Positions 51,399 through 60,485 of a stretch of DNA of 64,000 nucleotides are shown one piece after another. This DNA comes from Prevotellaceae bacterium. GTDB taxonomy: Bacteria; Bacteroidota; Bacteroidia; Bacteroidales; Bacteroidaceae. Both the position numbers and the translations under genes were made by a program. The DNA is taken from assembly GCA_019420585.1 (NCBI GenBank), contig JAHZGX010000013.1, forward strand, positions 1 to 64,000, read 5' to 3'. Under the pieces are notes generated by a model, which searched no databases, was not told the origin of the DNA, and worked only from the letters and a program-made list of their open reading frames with translations. Position 1 is the stretch's first letter. The number at the start of each line of letters is the position of its first letter.

Positions 51399-52781
51399 TT
51401 ATTCTTTCTCGGCTGTGTCGGTTTCCTCTTCTTTGGAATTCCTCTTGGCCATGTATTCCGGCAGTGAGAGTCCGGCCTGGTCGAAGAGTTCGTTCAATGG
51501 GGGAATGCTCTTCATCAGCCCTGAGAGAAAGTTGGCTGTGCTGGTCTTGCCGTCTCCGGCACCTCCGCCATTGTCCCACACCGTTACCTTGTCTATGTTG
51601 ATGCCTTTGATGGCATCCACTTGAGTTTTCACCAAATCGGGCAGTTTCTCCAGCAGCAGCAGCGTGTAAGCCTTGGTGGCATCGCCTCCGGCAGCCTTGA
51701 TCATGCGGTCATAGCCTTCTGCCTGTTTGGTGAGTATCTGATACAGGCCGTTTGCCTCGGCCTCCATTTTTGCGTATATGGCATCAGCCTCACCCTTGGC
51801 GTTCACTCTTTTCTGCTCAGCTTCAGCCTCTGCAGAGATGACCAGACGCTGCTTTTCAATCTCCTGTGCCACAATCACGTTGGCCTTCTGGCTTGCCCGT
51901 TCGCGCTCGGCTCGTGCATCCTCGGCCTTTTGCTCAGCAGCGTAAGCCTCTTCCAGAGCCTGTGCCTGTGCCACCTTCTCGGCAGCCACGGCTTTGCGCT
52001 GTGCCTCGGCTTCCCGTTCACGGCGTGCCGAATCACTGTTGGCTATGGCAATCTTGGCTTCGTTTTCGCCCTGTACAGCCTGTGCATTGGCTTCGGCAGT
52101 ACGGATACGTGTCTCTCTGACAGCCTCAGCCTTACCGATTTCACCTATTTTCTCTTGCTCGGCCACGCGTACCTTGGCCTCATTGATGGCCTTGGCGGCG
52201 GCTTCCTGTCCCAGTGCCTCAATGTAGCCAGACTCGTCCTTGATGTCCGTCACGTTCACATTGATGAGTCTCAGACCTATCTTCTTGAGTTCCACCTCCA
52301 CGTTTGCAGTGATGGCTTCAAGGAATTTGTCGCGGTCAGAATTGAGTTCCTCAATGCTCATGGTGGCGATTACGAGACGGAGTTGACCGAAGAGGATGTC
52401 CCTTGCCAGTTCCTGTATCTGCTGTGCTGTCTGTCCCAGCAGGCGCTCGGCGGCGGCCAGCATGCTTTCGGGGTCTGTGCTGATGCCTACGGTAAAGCGG
52501 CAAGGCACGTCCACGCGGATGTTCTGCTTTGAAAGGGCATTGGTCAGATTGGCATCAATGCCGATGGGCGTGAGTGACAGGTAGGCGTAGTCCTCGATGA
52601 TGGGCCACACGAAGGCACCTCCACCGTGTACGCACTTGGCACTCTTTGAAGTGCCCCTGTTTCCGTAGATGACCAGCACCTTGTCTGATGGACAGCGGCG
52701 ATAACGGTTGACGATTGCCACGAACAGGAACACCAGAATGATGACTCCTATCACTAAGAAATAGAATGGGAACATATCCAT
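51399..52781 (-). CDS. Flotillin-like SPFH protein
   Basis: Flotillins form membrane microdomain scaffolds. The 460-residue product has one N-terminal transmembrane helix (about residues 6-24, YFLVIGVIILVFLFVAIV), an SPFH/band 7 domain (about 30-200) and a long Ala/Glu-rich coiled coil (about 200-350). The flotillin C-terminus follows (AAGGDATKAYTLLLLEKLPDLVKTQVDAIKG broken by short loops), then an acidic tail. It is preceded by an NfeD-type gene 37 bp upstream, the same pairing as yuaF-yuaG in Bacillus, so they probably form one operon. Confidence 0.93.
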   Translation of the reverse strand: MDMFPFYFLVIGVIILVFLFVAIVNRYRRCPSDKVLVIYGNRGTSKSAKCVHGGGAFVWPIIEDYAYLSLTPIGIDANLTNALSKQNIRVDVPCRFTVGISTDPESMLAAAERLLGQTAQQIQELARDILFGQLRLVIATMSIEELNSDRDKFLEAITANVEVELKKIGLRLINVNVTDIKDESGYIEALGQEAAAKAINEAKVRVAEQEKIGEIGKAEAVRETRIRTAEANAQAVQGENEAKIAIANSDSARREREAEAQRKAVAAEKVAQAQALEEAYAAEQKAEDARAERERASQKANVIVAQEIEKQRLVISAEAEAEQKRVNAKGEADAIYAKMEAEANGLYQILTKQAEGYDRMIKAAGGDATKAYTLLLLEKLPDLVKTQVDAIKGINIDKVTVWDNGGGAGDGKTSTANFLSGLMKSIPPLNELFDQAGLSLPEYMAKRNSKEEETDTAEKE

Positions 52782-52818
52782 ATCGCAAAAGATTATTGGT
52801 TAGTATTCTTTGTCCTGT

Positions 52819-53460
52819 TTATTCCTGTGCCGAAGGTGTCTTGTCCGGTTCTACGAGCAGAACCGAACCGTTGAGCACGGCTTTCACCCGCACCACGGTG
52901 CCGCTTGCCAGTGCGGTGCCGTCGGTCATGGCAGGCAGTTCCTGCACTGATCCTTGGAAACTGATTTGTATCTTGCCTGAGCCTGTACGCGACTCGGGAA
53001 TGGGAATATACACGGTGCAGGGATTCCCCACAGCCTCCTGTATGCGGTAAGATCCCTCAGACTGCAAGTGCAGCAGTTGGCGCAGCATGACCAGGAAGGC
53101 GGCTACCAGTGCGCATCCACACAGCAATGCCACCAGTGCCAGCAGCACGGGATTATGTATCGTGCCAGCAAAGCACACACCTCCCCAGCCTATTCCGAGC
53201 AGGAAGTTTACGGTATTGCGTATGGTGAAGAGTTGTATGGCACCGCCCGTGTCGAGCGTGTCTGCATGCCCGTCAGACATGTCCATGCTGTCGGGCACAT
53301 CGGCTCCGAAGTCTCCTCCGGCGTCATGGTCTCCAATTCCAATGAATGTAAGTATCATCTGCAGGGCAAATACCACGCTCATCACAATGGCAATGCACCA
53401 GTAGGGCTTCACCTGCGGGTCAAGACTCATGAACCAGTCCGTAAATAAAATCTGTGTCAT
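52819..53460 (-). CDS. NfeD-like membrane protein (flotillin partner)
   Basis: The 213-residue product has three or four hydrophobic segments (about 20-42, 78-100, 103-128) and a C-terminal OB-fold-like domain (about 135-205, GNPCTVYIPIP, GTVVRVKAVLNGSVLLVEP). This is the short NfeD/YuaF architecture without a protease domain. It is the first gene of the pair with flotillin and probably helps to localise or assemble it. An acidic, Asp-rich loop lies between the first two membrane segments. Confidence 0.85.
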   Translation of the reverse strand: MTQILFTDWFMSLDPQVKPYWCIAIVMSVVFALQMILTFIGIGDHDAGGDFGADVPDSMDMSDGHADTLDTGGAIQLFTIRNTVNFLLGIGWGGVCFAGTIHNPVLLALVALLCGCALVAAFLVMLRQLLHLQSEGSYRIQEAVGNPCTVYIPIPESRTGSGKIQISFQGSVQELPAMTDGTALASGTVVRVKAVLNGSVLLVEPDKTPSAQE

Positions 53461-53740
53461 TCTCGTATCTTTTATTTAGTGTCACCTGCGTGCATCATGT
53501 TCTTCCTTGGGCTGCAAGGCCGCATGGCGGGACATGCATGAACTTTCTGTAAAGTTACGCCTTTTTGCTTACCTGCCGCATGATAAACGGGAAAAAGAGT
53601 GCAGAAATCTGCTTTCCTCAGGATTCGGGAATGTTCAGCATGGCTTTCCGCATGCTCATGCTTTCTTCCGCCATGGCTTTCTGTGTGCGTATGTCCCGCT
53701 TTCGCTTCTACGGATTGTGTTCCGTATGTCAGCGTGTAGC

Positions 53741-54718
53741 CTACTTCTCCAGTCTGGGCTTTCCGTGGTGCCAGGTTACCCGCCGCTGTGACAGATACCA
53801 GTCGCGCCCCTTAGTCTTGTTCCCCTGATAGAAGAGGTAGGTTTTCCCGTCAGTGTCTGTGAATATGTGAGGGTGTCCGCTCTCGCTTTCATTCCACTCA
53901 CCGGGTTTTCCATTGGCGAGGAACGGTTCCTCGCAGAGCCTTTGCCAGTTGATGCCGTCACGGCTCACTGCCACCCCTATCTGCTGTGGCTCGTTGTTGT
54001 ATGCGCCTGCATAGAACATATACATGCGCTTTCCGCGCACGGCAATGGAGGGAGCCTCAATGCATTTCTTCTCCCACGGGAGCCTCGGTGCCAGGATGCT
54101 GCTGTCGGCAACCTGTGTCCACTGCCCCCGGCTAAAGTCTGTACCGGCGGGAGCAGTGGCCACCCCAATCTGCTGCACGGCAAAGTCGGGGTCACGTGTG
54201 GCATAATAGAGATAATACTTTCCACGGAACAGGCATACCTCTGCATCGATGGCTCTTCCGCAGGTCCATGTTCCCGTGGGTGCGAAGACCGGGTTCGAAG
54301 GGTTCCGCACAAAGGTTATCCCATCGGTGCTGGTGGCATGGCACACGGCATCCTTGCGCCCGTTGCCGTAAGTCTGATAGAACAGATGCACCACGCCATC
54401 CCTCACCAGTGCTCCCGGAGCGCACAGGCCGTTACGCTCGTAGTCGGCTCCCGGCTGTGGCGTAATCTCGCCCACCTTGCTCCAGTTCACCAAGTCATGG
54501 CTCTCGGCGATGCCTATGTTCCATCCGCCGGCCTTGTCCCCTTTGGCAGGCGGGATGGAGTAATACATCAGGTACCTGCCGTGCAGGTGCACCACATGCG
54601 GGTCTTTGGCAAAGGGCACTCCCTGTCGGGAGGTGTCGCCGTACATCATGGTCTGCCCTTGTAGGCTCACTGCAGAGAGCAGGAACGTGAGGGCTTGGAG
54701 TAGAAATCTGCGTATCAT
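53741..54718 (-). CDS. Secreted clan-F (GH43-like) five-bladed propeller glycosidase
   Basis: The start is at ATG 54718 (signal peptide MIRRFLLQALTFLLSAVSLQ), giving 325 residues. The upstream in-frame extension is basic noise. The GH43/GH32-like pattern is clear: VPFAKDPHVVHLHGRYLMYYS (catalytic-type Asp in KDP), a mid-blade Asp in AIDAEVCLF and a Glu in CIEAPSIAV, with repeated blade motifs (YLYYATRD, MYMFYAGAY, YLFYQG). The exact family and substrate cannot be fixed by eye; arabinan- or fructan-type targets are usual. It lies 79 bp after an outer-membrane barrel gene and may share its transcript. Confidence 0.8.
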   Translation of the reverse strand: MIRRFLLQALTFLLSAVSLQGQTMMYGDTSRQGVPFAKDPHVVHLHGRYLMYYSIPPAKGDKAGGWNIGIAESHDLVNWSKVGEITPQPGADYERNGLCAPGALVRDGVVHLFYQTYGNGRKDAVCHATSTDGITFVRNPSNPVFAPTGTWTCGRAIDAEVCLFRGKYYLYYATRDPDFAVQQIGVATAPAGTDFSRGQWTQVADSSILAPRLPWEKKCIEAPSIAVRGKRMYMFYAGAYNNEPQQIGVAVSRDGINWQRLCEEPFLANGKPGEWNESESGHPHIFTDTDGKTYLFYQGNKTKGRDWYLSQRRVTWHHGKPRLEK

Positions 54719-54797
54719 ATTCGCTGTTGAGTTTTTTTGTATGCTTGCGTGTCGTTGTCTGTGTGTGGCGTTACGTACCTGATGTCTGTGCGTGAGG

Positions 54798-57731
54798 TCA
54801 TTTGCGGGCTGCCGGTGCCTTCTTGCTGCCTTGCGCCTTTCCTTTCGCGCCTTTGGCCTTTCCTGCTTCCTGCTTTCCGGCATGAGCCTTCCCCACTTGG
54901 TGCCCGCCGAATTGGCGGAAACGGTAACTGACGGTGGCCAGGAAGTAACTGTGCACCATGCTGGAACGCGTGTCGGTACGTGCCGTAGTGGTCACCGTAC
55001 GGGTAATGTCATTGCGGCGGTCCAGCAGGTCCACGGCCTTGAGGCTCAGCGTGAGGTTCTTCCTTGGGAGCAGGCTCTGTGTTACTTGGAATCCCCATAT
55101 CAGTTCGTTGGTGTTCATGTTGGCGTTGGAATATCCGCGCCGGCATTGCTCGTCCAGGTTGGTGCTTAGGGTCATGTTCCAGGGTAGGCGCACCACTGCG
55201 CTTCCCCCGTAATTGTATCTGTAGGTGTCCATTCTGCCTGCGCTGCTGTTGCTGCTGTGGCTATGGGTGTAGCGCAGGGAGCCCTGTGCGTTCAGTTCTA
55301 GCCAATCGTTGCGGAAGGTCAGGCGCACTCCTTGGTGTACCGATGCACCGTGTGTGCGGTTTTTCAGCGTCATGGCCAGGCGGCTGCGGTACACGTATCC
55401 CACTGCGTTGGTCATGCTTCCCTGGGTGTTGGTGTTCAGTCGGAAATGTTTGGCAGAGCCCAGTGCTGTGTTGAAATTGAAGCCGGCGCTGCCGCTCCAG
55501 TTGCCGTTCACGTTTTGCGGGGCGGTTACCCTGCCGCCGGTCTGTTCGTCGTATTCCGTGCGGCTGCTTACACTGTTCTGAGTGGTACGGAACTGTATGT
55601 TGGCTGCATATGACCTTTGTCGGTCTGTGATGCTTTTTCTGTAGTCGGCATGGATGTTTTGGGTGAACGATGGCTTTAGACCAGGGTTGCCCAGGCGTAT
55701 GTTCAGTGGGTCGGCGTTACTCAGTGTGTCGGGTATGAGGTCAGTGATGGCAGGCTGCCCTGTGCTGGCATGGTAGCCGGTGTTGAACTGCTCCGTCTTG
55801 GAGAACTTGTATTTGAAGTTGAGTGTGGGGCTGGCATTCACCACCGTACGACTTATCTCATGGTGGCGTACTCCCTTGGTGTAGTCCACGGTGTTGGTCT
55901 GTGGCTGCACCATGGCACCCACTGTCAGGTGGTATTTCGGACGCACGACACGCAGCTGCAGGCTCAGATTGTGGTTCTGGTATGTGCTGTATGTGCGCCC
56001 TTGCTGTGCCGTGTCGGGCACGGACAGATGCTTCATGTCCAGGTAGTTGTCCATAGTTACTCCGCCCATACTATTCTGTGCTCCGAATATGGAACTTACG
56101 TCTCGCTCCCGCATGGTGTGCCTCCATGAGTACTGATAACTGCCCTGCAGGTATATTTGTCGCCCCACGGGTTCCGTGTAGGAGAGGCGTGCAGAGGCAT
56201 GGCGCATGCGGTTGTCTGATTGGTTGAATTGTGTTTTTTGGTATAGTGAGTCCTCTCCGCTCACGGCTTTCAGCAGGTAATAGTCCGTCTGGGAGTAACT
56301 CTGCGAGTCGGAGTCGCCGTGCTGGAATCCCGCGCTTGCGTTCGCTGTCACGCTGCGCCCCTTCTTTCCCAGCCGCCTATTGGCCTGTATGCTTCCTCCG
56401 GCTTGCAGGTTCCCGTCCGTTCCGTGTGTGGCTCCTGCGCGGCGGTTCACCTTGATGTTGTCCGGCACCATCGTCCATTCTTCCAGCACGTTGTTCAGTT
56501 CGGGCACCAGTGTGAAGGGGTCTTCCTTCATGGATGCTCCCATGCGCCTGCTCTCACTGCGTCCTTGACTCCACTGCAATTCCGGCTTTACGATGATGTT
56601 TGTCAGTGAGTCGGGTGTCCATTCGACCTTGTAATTCAGTTTGAAGTTCCCGCTGTGCGATTCTTGGCTTCGTGCCTGCGACTGGTAGGCAGCCTGCTTG
56701 TTTTCGAAGGATTGAACCGTGGATTCCGATTCGCTCTCCGTGTGCCGAAGGTTGCCGTTGATGCTTCCGTTGAGTTCCAGCCGTCCTTTCCGTTCGTAGT
56801 TCTGCGTTAGCCCTATGTTGCCGGCGGTTGTGTTGCCGTTACCTCCTGTGTTGTTGGTGTTGCCCACCAGGGTTATCTTCTGTTCTTTGACGAACCGGCT
56901 TGCCATGAGTCTTCCGCTCATGCGGTCTTGCGTGCCGTATCCGCCTTGCAGGTTGGTCATCCATCCGCGTTTACGGTTTTTTTTGATGCTGAGGTCAAGC
57001 ACCGTGCGCTCCTCTCCGTCATCGATGCCCGTGATGCGTGCCATGTCGCTCTGCCGGTCATACACCTTCAGTTTGTCCACCATGTCGGCGGGCAGGTTCT
57101 CCAGGGTCATCTGCATGTTGCGACCGAAGAACTCCTTCCCGTCTACCAGCACCTGCGTAATGGGGCGGCCGTTCCAAGTATAGTTGCCGTCCTCGTCCAC
57201 ATCCATGCCCGGCAGTTTCTGTACCAGTTCCTCCACCATGGCTCCTTCCTGCACCTTGAAGGCCTCTGCATTGTATATCACTGTGTCCTCGCTTACTGTC
57301 ATTTCTGCCATCTGCCCTTCCACCACAGCCTCCTGCATGAGGGTGCTGTTCTCGTGCAGGAGCATGTCTCCCAGCATCAGGTAACTGCTCTTCCCTTTTA
57401 CGTTTACCAGGCGTTTCTCCTCGTGGAACCCCATACAGGTGAAGTGCATCGTATATCGGCCCGGAGACACGTTGGTCAGAGTGTATTGCCCGTTGTCTCC
57501 CGTCTGCGCCATCTTGACGACTTGTTCCCTGGAGTCAATCAGGCGTACGTGTACGCCGGGCAGGCTGTCCCCGTTGGCGGCATCCAGCACCTGCCCGCGC
57601 AGCTGCACTTGCTGTAGCGAGTCGGTTTTCTGTGAGTGGATAACAGGCTTCTGGGCGCGCGGTTTCTGCGCTGCCATGCCGACAGGCAGCAGCAGGAACG
57701 CCAGGATGGCCAGTATGGGTAGTTTTAGCAT
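54798..57731 (-). CDS. TonB-dependent-receptor-like outer-membrane barrel with basic tail
   Basis: ATG 57731 (MLKLPILAILAFLLLPVGMAAQ) is preferred over the in-frame GTG at 57746, giving 977 residues. After the signal peptide comes a carboxypeptidase-regulatory-like domain (about 45-125, GQVLDAANGDSLPGVHVRL). A plug-like region follows (VEELVQKLPGMDVDEDGN, LVDGKEFFGRNMQM), then a long barrel rich in alternating aromatic residues. This is the Bacteroidetes barrel family that imports or binds unknown ligands. The expected end of the barrel (SYRFRQFGG) is followed by about 30 residues made mostly of K, A and G, an unusual basic tail. A GH43-like gene follows. Confidence 0.85.
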   Translation of the reverse strand: MLKLPILAILAFLLLPVGMAAQKPRAQKPVIHSQKTDSLQQVQLRGQVLDAANGDSLPGVHVRLIDSREQVVKMAQTGDNGQYTLTNVSPGRYTMHFTCMGFHEEKRLVNVKGKSSYLMLGDMLLHENSTLMQEAVVEGQMAEMTVSEDTVIYNAEAFKVQEGAMVEELVQKLPGMDVDEDGNYTWNGRPITQVLVDGKEFFGRNMQMTLENLPADMVDKLKVYDRQSDMARITGIDDGEERTVLDLSIKKNRKRGWMTNLQGGYGTQDRMSGRLMASRFVKEQKITLVGNTNNTGGNGNTTAGNIGLTQNYERKGRLELNGSINGNLRHTESESESTVQSFENKQAAYQSQARSQESHSGNFKLNYKVEWTPDSLTNIIVKPELQWSQGRSESRRMGASMKEDPFTLVPELNNVLEEWTMVPDNIKVNRRAGATHGTDGNLQAGGSIQANRRLGKKGRSVTANASAGFQHGDSDSQSYSQTDYYLLKAVSGEDSLYQKTQFNQSDNRMRHASARLSYTEPVGRQIYLQGSYQYSWRHTMRERDVSSIFGAQNSMGGVTMDNYLDMKHLSVPDTAQQGRTYSTYQNHNLSLQLRVVRPKYHLTVGAMVQPQTNTVDYTKGVRHHEISRTVVNASPTLNFKYKFSKTEQFNTGYHASTGQPAITDLIPDTLSNADPLNIRLGNPGLKPSFTQNIHADYRKSITDRQRSYAANIQFRTTQNSVSSRTEYDEQTGGRVTAPQNVNGNWSGSAGFNFNTALGSAKHFRLNTNTQGSMTNAVGYVYRSRLAMTLKNRTHGASVHQGVRLTFRNDWLELNAQGSLRYTHSHSSNSSAGRMDTYRYNYGGSAVVRLPWNMTLSTNLDEQCRRGYSNANMNTNELIWGFQVTQSLLPRKNLTLSLKAVDLLDRRNDITRTVTTTARTDTRSSMVHSYFLATVSYRFRQFGGHQVGKAHAGKQEAGKAKGAKGKAQGSKKAPAARK

Positions 57732-57833
57732 ACGGATATTTGACACTTGCCGAAGTGATAGGTTTAATCGGATATTCCTTTTTCTTTACATATTTGTATT
57801 CTCGCCCAACCACCCGATTTTATGTTTCTCACC

Positions 57834-57895
57834 AGGAAAAAATTTTTTCCTCACCTGATTTATTTTTTTTCCTGGGCAGGCGTATTTTCGCACCT
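57834..57895. repeat. Three-unit 18-bp dyad array with 22-bp spacing
   Basis: Units are 57834-57851 (AGGAAAAAATTTTTTCCT, a perfect palindrome), 57856-57873 (TGATTTATTTTTTTTCCT, same right half) and 57878-57895 (AGGCGTATTTTCGCACCT, dyad in the outer bases). Spacers are 4 bp (CACC, GGGC) and centres are 22 bp apart. CACC also occurs just before the first unit. The geometry matches the arrays upstream of the two HU-like genes. Confidence 0.65.
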
Positions 57896-57940
57896 CGTCT
57901 CTAAAATCTTGACAATATCAAGACACCGGAGTACGACGTT

Positions 57941-58075
57941 ATGGCAATCCGATTTGGACTAAGCCTCAATTCTGAGGTCTACAGAAAGCAAATGCAAGAT
58001 TGCATGCACCATGGTTTCTGCGGTTCAGTGAGAAACAAGATGCCACAGTTTACGCGCGGCCTTGGACTTCTGTAA
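57941..58075 (+). CDS. Small ORF, possible HU-like remnant
   Basis: ATG to TAA encodes 44 residues starting MAIRFGLSLNSEVYRKQ and ending RGLGLL. The start resembles that of the HU-like protein at 24677 (MAIKYSLSV), and it follows a similar palindrome array, but the rest does not align with HU. It may be a truncated and altered relative, a short real peptide or chance. No promoter box was found. Confidence 0.3.
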   Translation: MAIRFGLSLNSEVYRKQMQDCMHHGFCGSVRNKMPQFTRGLGLL

Positions 58076-58144
58076 TTCGTTGGCCATTGCACCGCACTGC
58101 CTTTTTCAGGGCAGTTTCTTATCTGCTCGGATCCGGGGTATGTC

Positions 58145-58972
58145 TCACAGCCCACACTCCTCCTGCAGGCTTTGGGTTAGTGCTATGAAGTCCTGTACGC
58201 TGAGTTGTTCGGGACGTTTCTGGAAGAGGTCCTGCGCTAGCCACTCTGCGTGATCCTTGACGGGCAATCCCTTCTCGCGCTGTTCTGTATCGATTTGCGT
58301 GAGCAGGGGACGTATGTTGTTGCGCAGCGTCTTGCGCCGTTGGTTGAAGGTTGTCTTTACCACTCTGCGGAACAGCGGTTCGCTGCAGGGCAGTGAGGAC
58401 ACCTCATTGCGGGTCAGCCTGATGACTGCGCTCTTCACCTTGGGCGGCGGGCAGAACACGTGTTCGTCCACCGTGAAGAGGTAGTCCACATTGTACCATG
58501 CCTGTAGTAGTACGCTTAGTATGCCATAGGTGCGGCTTCCTGGGGTGGCGGCCATGCGCTGTGCCACTTCGCGCTGTATCATGCCGGTGCAGCAAGGAAT
58601 CAGGTCGCGGTACTCCAGCATGCGGAAGAATATCTGACTCGATATGTTGTAAGGGTAGTTGCCCGTGAGTACGAAAGGCTGTCCATCGAACATCTTGTCC
58701 AAAGGCATGCGCAGGAAGTCGTCTTCCAGGATGTTTTCGCCCAACTGTGGCATGTGCTCCTTCAGGTAAGCCACCGATTCTGTGTCTATCTCCACCACCT
58801 TCAACGGCCGTCCCTTGGGCAGGAGATACTGGGTGAGGACTCCCATTCCCGGTCCCACCTCCAGTATTGGCAGGGCAGGACAGGCATCCACGGTGTCGGC
58901 AATGCGGCGCGCCACGTCCTGGTCGGTAAGGAAGTGTTGTCCGAGTTGCTTCTTGGGTCTGACGCTTTTCAT
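58145..58972 (-). CDS. rsmA: 16S rRNA dimethyladenosine transferase (RsmA/KsgA)
   Basis: RsmA dimethylates two adenosines near the 3' end of 16S rRNA during 30S maturation. The 275-residue product begins MKSVRPKKQLGQHFLTD, the family hallmark, then shows the SAM-binding motif LEVGPGMGVLTQYLL (about 37-51), the NYPYNIS catalytic motif and the C-terminal helical domain (KTTFNQRRKTLRNNI). Length is normal. It lies downstream of murF on the same strand, 44 bp apart, and may be co-transcribed. Confidence 0.97.
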   Translation of the reverse strand: MKSVRPKKQLGQHFLTDQDVARRIADTVDACPALPILEVGPGMGVLTQYLLPKGRPLKVVEIDTESVAYLKEHMPQLGENILEDDFLRMPLDKMFDGQPFVLTGNYPYNISSQIFFRMLEYRDLIPCCTGMIQREVAQRMAATPGSRTYGILSVLLQAWYNVDYLFTVDEHVFCPPPKVKSAVIRLTRNEVSSLPCSEPLFRRVVKTTFNQRRKTLRNNIRPLLTQIDTEQREKGLPVKDHAEWLAQDLFQKRPEQLSVQDFIALTQSLQEECGL

Positions 58973-59016
58973 CTGTCTTTATATTATATATAATGTGGCG
59001 GGTGTGGTCAATGGGC

Positions 59017-60345
59017 TTACAGCAGTGCCGGAAGCCGGAAGAGTTTCGTGCTGTTGCTGCCCTTTATCAGTATGGTGCGGTCTTTCAGCGAATGGGTGGC
59101 CAGGTGCTGCTCCACCTCCTGCTCGTTGGCGAAGGTCTGGCAATGCAGTCCGGAGGTTTCTTCGGGGTACTCCCGGCTTATCTCCTTCAGTGCTGCAGCA
59201 AACTCGCTGCCCACCAGCCACACTTGTTCCAGGTGCATTCCGAACAAGCGGCGCAGTACATTCATGTGCTCCTTGCGGCTCTCGCTTCCCAGTTCGCCCA
59301 TGTCACCCAGGATGGCCATCTTGCCGTCGGCCTCCATGAAATCGAATGCCGTGAGTGCTGCCTCCATGCTCGATGGGTTGGCGTTGTAGGCATCCACCAC
59401 CAGCCGATTGTGTTCTGACTGGCGGAATTCGCTGCGACTGTTGGTGGGCTGGTACTGTTCCAGTGCATGGTCAATCAGCGTGCCCGGCACTCCGAAATGG
59501 AGCCCCACTGTGATGGCGGCACGCAGGTTGGCAATGTTGTAAGCACCGAGGAGGTGCGTGCTCACCTCATGCCAGGGCTGGTCGATGTCCTCTCTCCATT
59601 GTATGTGCAGGAAGGGGCTGCATTCCACCACGCGTGCCTCCACGTAAGGGATGGCTTGCCTGCCCACCGTCAGGCCTCTGGCTGCGGCCATCTCTCTGAG
59701 GTCATCGTCCAGGGCATTGAGGAAGATACTGCCTCCACGCCGGCTGATGTCATCGTACAACTCTCCCTTGGTGCGCTTCACACCCTCAAAGGAGCCGAAG
59801 CCCAGCAGGTGTCCGCGCCCCACGTTGGTTATCAGCCCGTAGTCGGCATGCACCAGCGAGCACAGGAAATCTATTTCCCCCGGGTGGCTTGCCCCGGTTT
59901 CCACCACCGCCATGTCGTGTGCCTCGGTCAGTCGGAGCAGTGTGCGCGGCACTCCAATGTGGTTGTTCAGGTTGCCTTGAGTGTATAGTACGTTGTGCGA
60001 TTGCGCCAGCACGGCCGATGTAAGTTCCTTGGTAGTGGTCTTGCCGTTGGTTCCTGTAATCTGTATTACGGTCTTTCCCCACCGTGTGCGGTGCAGGGCG
60101 GCCAGTTGTTGCAGGGTGGCCAGCACCGAGGGTACCAGCACGAAGCGGCCGTCGGTGGCCACTTCGGGGTCATCCACCACGGCGGCAGCACATCCCTGTT
60201 CCAGTGCCAGTGCGGCGAAGCGGTTTCCGTCAAACGATTCTCCCTTGAGGGCAAAGAAGATAGAACCCTTGGGGCAGTCCCTGCTGTCCATCGTCACCTG
60301 TGGGTGCTGCAGGTAGAGTTCATAGAGTGATTCCAGTGAGTTCAT
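59017..60345 (-). CDS. murF: UDP-N-acetylmuramoyl-tripeptide--D-alanyl-D-alanine ligase
   Basis: MurF adds D-Ala-D-Ala to the UDP-MurNAc-tripeptide in the cytoplasm, the last soluble step of peptidoglycan precursor synthesis. From ATG 60345 (MNSLESLYELY) the product has 442 residues; ATG 60351 would add MN. The ATP loop ITGTNGKTTTKEL, the middle-domain signatures GNLNNHIGVP and ETGASHPGEIDFL, and the C-terminal VDAYNANPSSMEAAL are clear. The in-frame extension to 60399 passes through the promoter region and is not used. It is not within a dcw cluster here. Confidence 0.95.
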   Translation of the reverse strand: MNSLESLYELYLQHPQVTMDSRDCPKGSIFFALKGESFDGNRFAALALEQGCAAAVVDDPEVATDGRFVLVPSVLATLQQLAALHRTRWGKTVIQITGTNGKTTTKELTSAVLAQSHNVLYTQGNLNNHIGVPRTLLRLTEAHDMAVVETGASHPGEIDFLCSLVHADYGLITNVGRGHLLGFGSFEGVKRTKGELYDDISRRGGSIFLNALDDDLREMAAARGLTVGRQAIPYVEARVVECSPFLHIQWREDIDQPWHEVSTHLLGAYNIANLRAAITVGLHFGVPGTLIDHALEQYQPTNSRSEFRQSEHNRLVVDAYNANPSSMEAALTAFDFMEADGKMAILGDMGELGSESRKEHMNVLRRLFGMHLEQVWLVGSEFAAALKEISREYPEETSGLHCQTFANEQEVEQHLATHSLKDRTILIKGSNSTKLFRLPALL

Positions 60346-60396
60346 GTTCATTCTCTTTTTACGTTGGCACTTGACATGCATGTCTTGAGCCGGGCG

Positions 60397-60404
60397 CAAA
60401 GTTA
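60397..60404 (-). promoter_or_regulatory. -7 box of murF
   Basis: On the - strand this reads TAACTTTG, 51 bp before the ATG at 60345. No good TTTG is seen at the expected distance. Confidence 0.55.
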
Positions 60405-60423
60405 GCGCATTTTTCCCGTTTCG

Positions 60424-60455
60424 CTTGTCCGTTCCTCAAATAATGAATAACTTTG
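60424..60455 (+). promoter_or_regulatory. Promoter of the folP-cdaA operon
   Basis: CTTG (60424-60427), a 20-bp spacer and TAACTTTG (60448-60455). It is divergent from the murF promoter and supports the folP start at 60486. Confidence 0.72.
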
Positions 60456-60485
60456 CCTGTCAGAACGAAACGTGGCACGAATCAG

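Larger units (their letters stand above)
57732..58144. other. Intergenic region with palindrome array and a 44-codon ORF
   Basis: The gap between the barrel gene and rsmA contains the 22-bp-spaced dyads at 57834-57895, a further dyad (TCTTGA-CAATA-TCAAGA, 57907-57923) and the small ORF at 57941. Apart from these I see no gene. The first 150 bp are AT-rich with long A and T runs. Confidence 0.55.
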
